In this document: positions 29,401 through 32,633 of the stretch, in pieces
How the letters are laid out: every line of letters begins with the position of its first letter
Numbering within the stretch: the first letter of the stretch is position 1
NCBI RefSeq assembly: GCF_963678635.1
Contig: NW_026970884.1
Location: 1-32,633, forward strand
Direction: 5' to 3'
From: Symsagittifera roscoffensis
Lineage: Eukaryota > Xenacoelomorpha > Acoela > Convolutidae
Length of the DNA stretch: 32,633 bases
Made by a program: the position numbers and the translations under genes
The notes under the pieces: generated by a model
The model's database searches: none
What the model was told of the DNA's origin: nothing
What the model saw: only the letters and a program-made list of their open reading frames with translations

Positions 29401-30455
29401 AAAGTTTTGTTTTTGCTTAGATCTTGAACGTAAAACAATGCAATGGTGAAATTGTTTATTAGCATCAATGAAAACATCATCAGTATTGCTTACTGGATGC
29501 TCGTTACTGATTGAGGAAAAAAGTGTTATATCAATGTATTAATGTCTATGCGTCAACAGAAAAAATCAAGCTGCGCGATAGATTGTGAGATCAGAGAGCG
29601 TTTTGTATTTCTGGTTTAGAAATTTAAGCGTGTTTCAGTAGAATCAAAAATAAACAACGCTGAAGACCTAAATGTTCAGGGGGCTATTCTCATGGACGAA
29701 GGACGAATGGGCAAAAAAATTTGTGAGCAATAGACCGAAAATAAAATTAGTCGAAAGCCAGTTTTAAAAAAAGAAGCAATTGCCATTCAATTAAAATGAA
29801 TTGAATGAAGCAATATTTTGCTTCTTTCATAATGAAATCCTAGTAATATAAAATTTGATCCAATTCGGCGGCGCTCAGTGACAATTTGAAGTTTTTTATG
29901 TTTCTGCCGTTTTTATATTCGGCCAATATCAATATTCAGTCCCTGGAAATGTTTACTATCTTGCAAAATTTTAGATTACTGAAATCTGATTGGCTGATTT
30001 CTATTTTCGCGCATTCGATCGCGTATGAGGGATTCCACCAAATGTTCCGACTGTCTTATTCAATTAAATTTGATTAATTTTCGTTTGGAGATTGTTATTT
30101 TTCAATTCCTCCACAAATTGTGAAACCCAATATGATATATTTCGCATATAGAAAAGTATTAAATTATGAGGCGTTAAAAGCATGAAGTATATTGAGTACC
30201 TTGAGAGCGCAAAGAACTCATGCATAAACAATACAGTCTTGGAAAAAACTGAATAATACCTTAAAACAGAATAACTTGAGATCAAAAACCAAAATGATTC
30301 TCCTACTAATATTGATATTTGGTAGGTAACTCCAACCTGATATGTGATTGCATTTGTGTTCGGAAAGTCCCTTTCTCGCAGCAGTTGGCGCATGTTGTCT
30401 AGTCTCGGTTGGGCTACTGAGCAACGCTGCTCCAGATAGTCTAGCGGACTCATCT
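14333..30455 (-). CDS. Five-exon gene of unknown function, interrupted in intron 3 by an endogenous retroelement
   Basis: In transcription order the exons are 30455-30337, 27093-26956, 26497-26352, 14863-14707 and 14431-14333. Every intron begins GT and ends AG, and the phases agree at all four junctions: 0-0, 0-0, 2-2 (a split CAG codon) and 0-0. With the ATG at 30453 as start the product is 218 residues; an upstream exon could exist, because exon 1 follows a good 3' splice site. The N-terminal part is helical and Leu/Glu/Arg-rich (about 1-65). A Lys/Ser/Ala-rich linker follows (about 86-110), then a helical stretch NLKTLAAIGVLIERL, then an acidic segment with a hydrophobic strand HLLLLVI. 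There is no signal peptide and no clear membrane segment. I do not recognise the family. Intron 3 spans about 11.5 kb, 11.06 kb of it a Gypsy element in the opposite orientation. Whether correct splicing survives is unknown. Confidence 0.7.
14707..14863 (-). CDS. Exon 4 of the unknown minus-strand gene
   Basis: The acceptor is TGTTTTAAG and the donor is AAG|GTAGGT. It encodes 52 whole codons after the split Gln, beginning KYEQLGIRGKWHTHDEKDY and ending LLLVIKDPK. The GC content and codon regularity stand out sharply from the flanking A/T runs. A longer variant using the CTACAG acceptor at about 14890 would not match the phase of exon 3. Confidence 0.75.
14990..15060 (+). repeat. Diverged copy of the first part of the LTR, outside the 5' LTR
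   Basis: GGATCGTATGACTT at 15001-15014 and the following bases to GATTTGACACC and TATTTAAG align with GAATCATACGACTT to GATTTACGATGCC and TATTTACG of the LTR start. About 19 of the first 24 positions agree, and most differences are transitions. It looks like an older copy of the 71-bp LTR-start unit, or a remnant of a previous insertion. Confidence 0.45.
15083..15874 (+). repeat. 5' LTR of the Gypsy element (about 792 bp)
   Basis: It runs AACTGATAAG to GACGACATT and is matched almost base for base at 25376-26140. Compared with the 3' LTR it has 24 extra bases near 15475-15500 bounded by AGAGC words, one more TA in the ATATATAT run near 15638, and one more G near 15724. The ATATATATATTG run may supply a TATA element. 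A purine run, AAAGGGGGGA, directly precedes it. Confidence 0.93.
15874..15891 (+). other. Primer-binding site of the Gypsy element
   Basis: TGGTGCTCCTGGGTGGGC starts with TGG at the last base of the 5' LTR. Its reverse complement ends CAGGAGC-A-CCA, which has the form of a tRNA acceptor strand, discriminator base and CCA tail. I cannot name the tRNA from memory; matching it to the host tRNA set would settle it. Confidence 0.65.
15950..17033 (+). pseudogene. gag: Gypsy Gag (capsid and CCHC nucleocapsid), one frameshift
   Basis: Gag starts at ATG 15950, 76 bp after the LTR, and runs in one frame to 16540. Homology continues from about 16480 in the next frame, to TGA 17031-17033. This is a one-base insertion-type break shortly after the conserved REQFIDGLFDVDLQ. 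The first part is a Retrotrans_gag-like capsid (WADWRKHFVWVAD, then MLAELDQRMMPF, then LSEFSRRIRSLGD). The second part has a polar linker and one zinc knuckle CX2CX4HX4C (16944-16985, CFGCGQPGHFAKEC). Gag packages the genomic RNA. The stop follows the -1 frameshift signal by 18 bases, as in a regulated gag-pol junction. Confidence 0.9.
16982..18277 (+). pseudogene. pol: Gypsy Pol part 1: protease and start of reverse transcriptase; catalytic Asp lost
   Basis: This frame is entered by the -1 shift at 17012; the coordinate 16982 is just a codon in an open frame, not a start. The protease region (about 17280-17680) has the retropepsin layout. The expected D-T-G catalytic triplet, however, reads V-T-G (GTT at 17369-17371, in ALVVTGATIN), so the active-site aspartate is gone. 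The partner strand EMIIGLRSL is recognisable. RT begins near 17940 with the typical LEKGVIQPSKSPYSAPIV. The frame is lost at about 18247, where one base appears deleted inside the motif that should read into FCVDYRKLN, and ends at a stop at 18275. Confidence 0.88.
17006..17062 (+). promoter_or_regulatory. -1 ribosomal frameshift signal at the gag-pol junction
   Basis: TTTAAAC at 17006-17012 is read T TTA AAC in the Gag frame, a canonical slippery heptamer in the right register. A 7-nt spacer (17013-17019) follows. The stem then pairs GGCCGGGG (17020-17027) with CCCCGCC (17056-17062), giving 7 base pairs with one bulged C. Slipping back one base leads into the open pol frame. This is a full arrangement of the kind used by retroviruses and some Gypsy elements; its activity is inferred. 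Confidence 0.75.
18247..18564 (+). pseudogene. pol: Gypsy Pol part 2: reverse transcriptase palm, shifted frame
   Basis: This continues RT in the next frame: FCVDYRKLNDVTVKDAFPIP, then SSLDLASGYWQ (first catalytic Asp), then TPDGGFYEYVMIPFGLSNAP. After about 18545 the frame moves again, by one inserted base. The third RT motif F-L-D-D (18554-18565) is readable in the frame that then runs to TAA at 18575. The RT catalytic aspartates are therefore still encoded but in different frames. Confidence 0.88.
18566..18800 (+). pseudogene. pol: Gypsy Pol part 3: RT thumb, with two stops and a frameshift
   Basis: In the frame of the F-L-D-D motif, RT sequence continues (HFAHLKATFQLLREANLKL, then VTYLSHIIG) but is cut by TAA at 18575-18577, where families have a Tyr codon. 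It is cut again by TAA at about 18746, where a Glu codon is usual after the K-V. Near 18785 the frame changes once more, before RSFFGFCNYYRQF. Confidence 0.8.
18780..19790 (+). pseudogene. pol: Gypsy Pol part 4: RT connection and RNase H; last catalytic Asp lost
   Basis: From RSFFGFCNYYRQFVKDFAG the frame runs through RNase H: DTDAS (about 18998), TKREALAVV (about 19117), RTDHSSL (about 19192). The usual N-A-D near HGNADxLSR reads N-A-N here (AAT at 19326-19328), which removes a catalytic acid. An in-frame TAG lies at 19569-19571 and the same frame continues to 19784. Homology then leaves this frame near 19715, in the region before the integrase zinc finger. RNase H would remove the RNA strand during reverse transcription. 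Confidence 0.85.
19899..21389 (+). CDS. pol: Gypsy integrase (DDE core and GPY/F module), open but headless
   Basis: This 496-codon frame is the C-terminal part of Pol; the ATG at 19899 is internal. The Cys pair of the H2C2 finger is present (CLTC, about 19932), while the His half lies upstream in other frames (19800-19890). The core has intact acids: Asp 20028-20030 (AVDILG), Asp 20211-20213 (HTDQGKNFG) and Glu 20319-20321 (GQVERHNR), with 35 residues between the last two as expected. A GPY/F module follows (GDKVWVW, DGPYVV, NYKV, LHFNMLKPY at about 20662-20838). The tail is acidic and Pro-rich and ends in a basic RRRRPP stretch. The integrase joins element DNA to the chromosome. It is the best-preserved Pol domain. 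Confidence 0.9.
   Translation: MRTDVEKKIQWCLTCAARSSGGKKRVAGLVLFKVGIRFNTLAVDILGLVTLAAKSRAKHILVMTDWFTKYAIAVPLVSTDSAEVAREIFENWVLKFGAPNILHTDQGKNFGSNLILEMCRLLGIDKSRTSPYHPQGNGQVERHNRVIADVISKYCADNPRTWDTVLPYLNFVYNTTIHRTTGKTPFILVHGQECQYPIDLFYPKSYDEVPTEDGFVEWLDEQFRDAHSSARELLGTNQRRRKDQYRKRVHGEPYATGDKVWVWAKEKIKSKKFFLPWDGPYVVLAKVSEVNYKVAKSSTPAKVRYLHFNMLKPYVEENPQSKEASHPKRPTPSRSVRFFDDPGIRDDELEMAIGETHELRPLRLPNPRLPPNARLNDKPLESPNPIEDPNQIEAEVVETYDAAELETRREDDHPNAPGDQELAPPETNESLELRGEHEAEGEGRPSRRRRPPVRFGIDEFDRAGLNPTPIRQTLLKLSFRQKKLKNGAFKKKKILV
21390..21577 (+). promoter_or_regulatory. pol-env spacer with a strong splice acceptor for env mRNA
   Basis: TTTAGTCTTTTTTTTTATTATTGCTGTTTAG-type sequence ends at 21556: a long pyrimidine tract followed by AG. 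It is only 21 bases before the env ATG at 21578. In retroviruses and errantiviruses env is made from a spliced RNA, so this is the likely acceptor. A strong donor, AACTG|GTGAGT, lies inside gag at 16715/16716 and is a possible partner. A-rich runs (about 21335-21380) precede it. Confidence 0.6.
21578..23530 (+). pseudogene. env: Envelope fusion glycoprotein, F-protein-like, tail broken
   Basis: This 650-codon frame starts MNSWLVRLAILLLLGVWPSS, a clear signal peptide. A furin-type site R-V-K-R lies at residues 138-141 (21989-22000), followed at once by a Gly/Ala-rich hydrophobic stretch suited to a fusion peptide. The N-terminal fragment is short (about 117 residues after signal removal) and the C-terminal one long, as in the F2/F1 layout of baculovirus F and errantivirus Env proteins. 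The middle part (LVPPEVLTSILDGI, then INIPV, then VYRTTPLPQPA, then a Cys-rich block) fits the Baculo_F-type family. Several N-glycosylation sequons are present. The membrane segment at the C-terminus is cut by TAA 23528-23530. Its expected role is cell entry of particles. The assignment rests on layout and motifs, not on a search. Confidence 0.82.
23531..23938 (+). pseudogene. env: Envelope cytoplasmic tail region, separated from env by a stop or frameshift
   Basis: After the TAA at 23528 the same frame stays open to TGA 23936-23938. A different frame across 23520-23655 gives the hydrophobic, then Cys/Arg-rich composition expected just inside a membrane, so a pair of small indels is as likely as a point stop. 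The distal part (from about 23645) is Pro/Ser/Gly-rich. It starts with PPPRYDP, which contains P-P-x-Y, the kind of motif that recruits NEDD4-family ligases for budding in Gag proteins and occurs in some membrane-protein tails. Confidence 0.55.
23939..24579 (+). other. Spacer between env and the extra ORF, with a stem-forming repeat
   Basis: No coding frame is seen. A donor-like GGAGG|GTAAGA lies at 23965/23966, and a weak acceptor-like AATTCAG ends at 24513. An inverted repeat (24059-24075 with 24122-24138) could fold in the RNA. Two short minus-strand frames here are not supported. Confidence 0.5.
24059..24138 (+). repeat. Imperfect inverted repeat, 17-base arms, in the env-ORF spacer
   Basis: GGTGTGACCCCACCTCA (24059-24075) pairs with TGAGGTTGGATCACACC (24122-24138) at 15 of 17 positions around a 46-base loop. 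It could be a structured RNA element such as an export or stability signal; this is inference. Confidence 0.55.
24580..25194 (+). pseudogene. Unassigned accessory ORF downstream of env, one in-frame stop
   Basis: ATG 24580 (context GCCAAAATGA) opens 140 codons to TGA 25000-25002. The same frame then continues without a stop for 63 more codons to TAG 25192-25194, so an ancestral product of about 204 residues with one point stop is likely. The N-terminal half is hydrophobic and aromatic (FILRAFFTILDYQEEDEYIT). The middle is acidic with two copies of a C-S-T-x-G-Q motif. The part after the stop has a basic run ARRRRP and an acidic, Trp/Ser-rich end. There is no signal peptide, zinc finger or known domain that I can see. 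It lies on the element's coding strand between env and the 3' LTR, the place where complex retroviruses keep regulatory genes. It could also be a captured host gene or chance. The function is unknown. Confidence 0.55.
25230..25247 (+). other. Candidate polypurine tract
   Basis: AAGGAATTTATAAAGGAAGG is the only purine-rich run before the 3' LTR, and it is followed directly by AACTGAT, the same word that begins the LTR. It would prime plus-strand DNA synthesis. If so, the 3' LTR starts at 25248 and is longer at its left end than the 5' LTR. Confidence 0.4.
25305..25446 (+). repeat. 71-bp tandem duplication at the start of the 3' LTR
   Basis: AACTGATAAG to GGGGGATGTATTTAT occurs at 25305-25375 and again from 25376. 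The second copy runs on into the LTR body. The 5' LTR has one exact copy of this unit, plus the diverged one at 14990-15060. Confidence 0.9.
25376..26140 (+). repeat. 3' LTR of the Gypsy element
   Basis: It aligns end to end with 15083-15874, with about 12 substitutions and three gaps, and ends GACGACATT like its partner. It may extend left to 25248, counting the duplicated 71-bp unit and the purine tract. Confidence 0.93.
26141..26351 (-). other. Intron 3 of the minus-strand gene, part upstream of the insertion
   Basis: Together with 14864-15082 this gives an original intron of about 430 bp. A direct repeat CCTACTTTTTAGC occurs at about 26194 and 26217. The donor GTAAGTATAT starts at 26351. 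Confidence 0.6.
26352..26497 (-). CDS. Exon 3 of the unknown minus-strand gene
   Basis: The acceptor is CTTCACAG and the donor is CA|GTAAGT. It encodes 48 codons plus two bases, beginning HHENKTTKEDVNPSAAGS and ending IERLTFEGTR. The first half is a polar linker and the second a Leu/Ala-rich helix. An internal ATG (AGCGATGG) could serve as an alternative start. Confidence 0.75.
26700..26815 (-). repeat. tRNA-derived SINE-like fragment in intron 2
   Basis: On the minus strand, GAGAGGTCGTATGTTCGAGGCCC-type sequence carries a B-box (GTTCGAGGCC). It is preceded by CTTACGTCTCCATCTCTCCATC, which has the look of a tRNA anticodon region, and by a weak A-box. The T-stem does not pair well, so it is not a live tRNA gene. 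The layout is common in tRNA-derived SINEs. Confidence 0.45.
26956..27093 (-). CDS. Exon 2 of the unknown minus-strand gene
   Basis: The acceptor is TGATTGGTTTTAG and the donor is ATT|GTAAAA. It encodes 46 codons in phase 0 at both ends, beginning DTVKILNLLYESEVPEPKLI and ending VTENREPDI. If the weak donor were not used the frame would end at a TAA about 40 bases on. Confidence 0.7.
27216..27345 (+). pseudogene. Non-LTR retrotransposon reverse transcriptase remnant
   Basis: The plus-strand frame through 27246 reads KTLNLAESFKYLGVHFDTKL, then NF, a stop, and NHIRLL. F-K-Y-L-G-V-x-F-D-x-x-L-x-F followed by H-I is the conserved region after the catalytic motifs of LINE-type RTs. Two stops are visible and nothing clearly recognisable remains on either side. 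It lies in intron 1 of the minus-strand gene. Confidence 0.6.
28078..28442 (+). repeat. Dispersed repeat, copy C (in intron 1 of the minus-strand gene)
   Basis: Same family as copies A and B. CTTTTTGAATTTCTAGAGCAA near 28119 matches copy A at about 12149. The right end carries AGACCTATATAAGAGTCTTC (TATATAAG at 28404-28411) and CTACGTGCATTACTCT, nearly identical in all three copies although the middle is diverged. Confidence 0.65.
28443..30336. other. Rest of intron 1, AT-rich
   Basis: Apart from the nested inverted repeat at 29771-29826, I see nothing specific. The short frames here have no supporting features. Confidence 0.45.
29771..29826. repeat. Nested inverted repeat
   Basis: The outer arms AAGAAGCAA (29771-29779) and TTGCTTCTT (29818-29826) enclose inner arms CATTCAATT (29784-29792) and AATTGAATG (29799-29807). 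All are perfect 9-bp matches. A rival hairpin, GAAGCAA-TATT-TTGCTTC, shares the right arm. Confidence 0.6.
30337..30455 (-). CDS. Exon 1 (first seen) of the unknown minus-strand gene
   Basis: The acceptor TTTCTGTAG precedes AG-ATG; the ATG is at 30453-30451. It encodes 39 codons, starting MSPLDYLEQRCSVAQPRLDN and ending NAITYQ, with the donor CAG|GTTGGA. Because a 3' splice site precedes it, at least a non-coding exon should lie further right, perhaps outside the window. The Met may be the true start or internal. Confidence 0.7.
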
Positions 30456-31680
30456 CTACAGAAATTAAATAACAAACAAAATATAAGTAACTGAAATAGC
30501 ACTTAATCATTGGACTATTGCACAAATTTGAACAAAACGGCTTCAAGCGAAAAAAAAACTGTAACTTTTTTAGGGAGTGGGGATGTCTAAATTAGCAGGC
30601 GTTCTTTTTTAAGTCGGACCGAAATAAAAGGTGTAAATAGTATAGAAGTAGTTACATCCAGCAATTTCAAACAGAAAAGAACTTAAGATTGTTTTTTTTA
30701 TCGAAAAATTTTCGGATATATGTGCTCGCAAATGTTTATTTTTTTTCAGAAAAACTTCAAAATTTGGGTGAGCTAAATTTGACGCGGTTGTTATAATACC
30801 TGAAAAGTATCAACGTACTGAGCTTTAAAAAAATTGCCTTCCTGATAACTTTTCATATATTTATGAGGGTTTGTATTTTGCCAATTTGTCTTATTTGAGA
30901 TAATCAACGCGCGTTATTTTTCGTGTTTTTTTAAATAAGACAGTAGGCACCAAATGCATTACGAATCGAAACTGTGCATTATGTGCATTGTAACCGGAAT
31001 CTGCAACAGGCCAAAATCAGATATTTTGCGGAATCCGCAGCATTGCTACTTTTCTTTGATCTTCTGTGCTGTTTTGGATTCACCAACAAATGACTTAAAC
31101 ACTGTACCGCTCAAAATCCTCAAATTGTTAAAGGCATCCGCAAATTATAAGTGGAATCCTCAAATTATAAGTGGAAATCGCATTTTGTTGGCAGTTTCCA
31201 TTTTATATAAGTATACAAATATAGTAAAGCCTTTAAATTTATATCTTTTAGTTACGCAACTATTCAGAAAGATGTATCATCAAATAATCAAACAAAAAAA
31301 CTGCCATCATGATTTGATTTCACTTTCGACTCATCTCAAATAATGCCCTCATGAATTCATTAGAATCGGAATCTACTAGGGAAGTATTTGTGATGGATGG
31401 AATTCCAAACACTGACCAGAATTTAGGATTGATGCAATCCCAAATACTGACCTAATTCAACAATATGCTCTGCGTTGTGTTTCAAAACCCTCTCAACCCA
31501 ATGATTTCAATTATTGAGTTTCCAAAATACTAAAAGGTGACAGCCACCAATTTAGCTAACCAATGTTTTGAGATTTGTTCGTGGATTCCGTTGACAATTT
31601 TTAAGTCCTTGCTTTAAATTCCGCATTGCTATAGATATAAACTCCAGCTCTAGCTTTTAATTGTTCGTATGCAGGTTCAT
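30456..31680. other. Non-coding, AT-rich
   Basis: No gene seen. A perfect 16-20-bp tandem duplication (CAAATTATAAGTGGAATCCT at 31141-31160, repeated in part at 31161-31176) and scattered GGAATCC words at about 31030-31440 resemble the array that follows. Confidence 0.45.
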
Positions 31681-31692
31681 TAATAAACCAAA

Positions 31693-31842
31693 TTCGGAAT
31701 CCGCTTACAACTTGCGGAATCTGCTTACACTTGCTGATTCCGCTTACGTTTGCGGATTCCGCGTAAAAATTTTGCGGATTCCACTGCCATTTAAGAATTC
31801 CACTTACTTTTTGTGGAATCTACTTACAGTTGCGGAATCCAG
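31693..31842 (+). repeat. Degenerate 19-bp tandem repeat
   Basis: About eight units start at 31693, 31712, 31731, 31750, 31772, 31791, 31811 and 31830, with a consensus near TTGCGGATTCCGCTTACA plus one base. Each holds a GGAATCC or GGATTCC core. Two more isolated units lie near 31921-31970. Confidence 0.8.
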
Positions 31843-31984
31843 AACATTAGCTATATTCGCTTGTTGCGGAACGCGCGACACAACAAATGTGCTGACAAAT
31901 GTTACGTTAATGGTATTTGTACGCGGAATCCACGGAAGTTTTGAACGTGGAATCCACTTACATTTTGGAGCATGTTTAAGGATT

Positions 31985-32633
31985 TGTCTATGGAATTCAG
32001 GAATATACAGACACGAAAATGTGCGCCTATCCACTGCACAGTTTGGCCACGTAATAATTTGAAGTGGGAGTTGAAGAGGTTTTTATTAACCTTTTACATA
32101 TTTTCATTTTTTTCCAAGTAGTAAAATTTATTTCAAGGGTGTTCGGAATATCTTTAGTCTCTAGTTGAAAGGGTTCATCATGAGGTCAGACTTTGAATTT
32201 TGTGAATTGTAAAAGAATTTTGTAAAAATACGGCCCTCTAATGTCTTTTTTGTACTTGTGATTCCTTTGATTGAGCCAAGAAATTTTTTTATGTCTCTGG
32301 TTTTCAGTGACCTGAACACAATAAACGGTGCGCGTGTCCAGTCGACCGTTTATCCCAGTAAGAATTCAGCGCTTTGCCTTGATATGAGCATTCGTGTTGA
32401 TACTTATCAGACCTTATTCAAAAATGTTTCGTATTTCATACTTTTGCGTTGAAAAAAAACCCGCTTATAGCCAATGTTAGTTTCCGCTTATAGTTATAAT
32501 GGCATTCCATCCCACTCTCATTTCATCAAATCATCGGAAAAGGGAAATGATGTCACACATTTTCATACGATTTTTTGCAAGAACAATGTATGAAAATCTA
32601 TGACAAGCATTTTTCGATTGAAAAGTTTTGATT
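31985..32633. other. Non-coding, AT-rich
   Basis: I see no supported gene or repeat. The 64-codon frame at 32258-32452 has no recognisable features. Confidence 0.4.

Noticed and set aside
31693-31842. CRISPR-like array
   Set aside because: Units are contiguous and degenerate with no unique spacers, and the DNA is eukaryotic.
31661-32062. 133-codon frame over the 19-bp array
   Set aside because: The frame is produced by the repeats; 19 is not a multiple of three and the peptide shows no consistent repeat.

Overview
The window looks like nuclear DNA of an invertebrate metazoan. It has spliced protein-coding genes with T-rich 3' splice sites, a mitochondrial-type glycine cleavage T-protein gene with one intron, a BEL/Pao retrotransposon and an envelope-bearing Ty3/Gypsy element. 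The flanks are strongly AT-rich, while the Gypsy element is much closer to 50% GC. I cannot place the species or phylum from this sequence alone.

Layout. 1-570: a short unrecognised open frame running in from the window edge, then non-coding DNA. 571-1079: an array of two 179-bp units preceded by a degenerate copy, leading into a BEL/Pao retrotransposon. Its Gag-protease-RT frame (1322-5791) has a single in-frame TAG, and an RNase H-integrase frame (5764-7923) is offset by a frameshift. I find no matching 3' LTR. 9105-10691: AMT (glycine cleavage T-protein) in two exons, plus strand. 10692-14332: AT-rich DNA with two copies of a dispersed repeat that ends in a conserved TATA-type block.

14333-30455, minus strand: a five-exon gene that I assembled from splice sites and reading phase. 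No exon exceeds about 160 bp, so long-ORF searches miss it. The phases match at all four junctions. The product, about 218 residues if translation starts in the first exon seen, is unrecognised. Its third intron, otherwise about 430 bp, holds an 11.06-kb Gypsy-class endogenous retrovirus-like element (15083-26140) in the opposite orientation. The first intron (about 3.2 kb) carries a third copy of the dispersed repeat and a non-LTR reverse transcriptase remnant. The second carries a tRNA-derived SINE-like fragment.

The Gypsy element is the most interesting system here. It has paired LTRs (about 98% identical by eye), a primer-binding site, gag with a CCHC knuckle, and a textbook -1 frameshift signal (TTTAAAC, 7-nt spacer, stem) between gag and pol. 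Pol carries protease, RT, RNase H and a GPY/F-type integrase. An F-protein-like envelope gene follows a strong splice acceptor. Downstream of env, before the 3' LTR, lies an additional 205-codon frame on the same strand that I cannot assign: a candidate accessory gene. The copy is dead. It has several frameshifts and stops in gag, pol and the env tail, and missense changes at the protease and RNase H catalytic aspartates.

30456-32633: non-coding, with a degenerate 19-bp tandem repeat (consensus near TTGCGGATTCCGCTTACA). All identifications come from reading motifs by eye; no database search was made.
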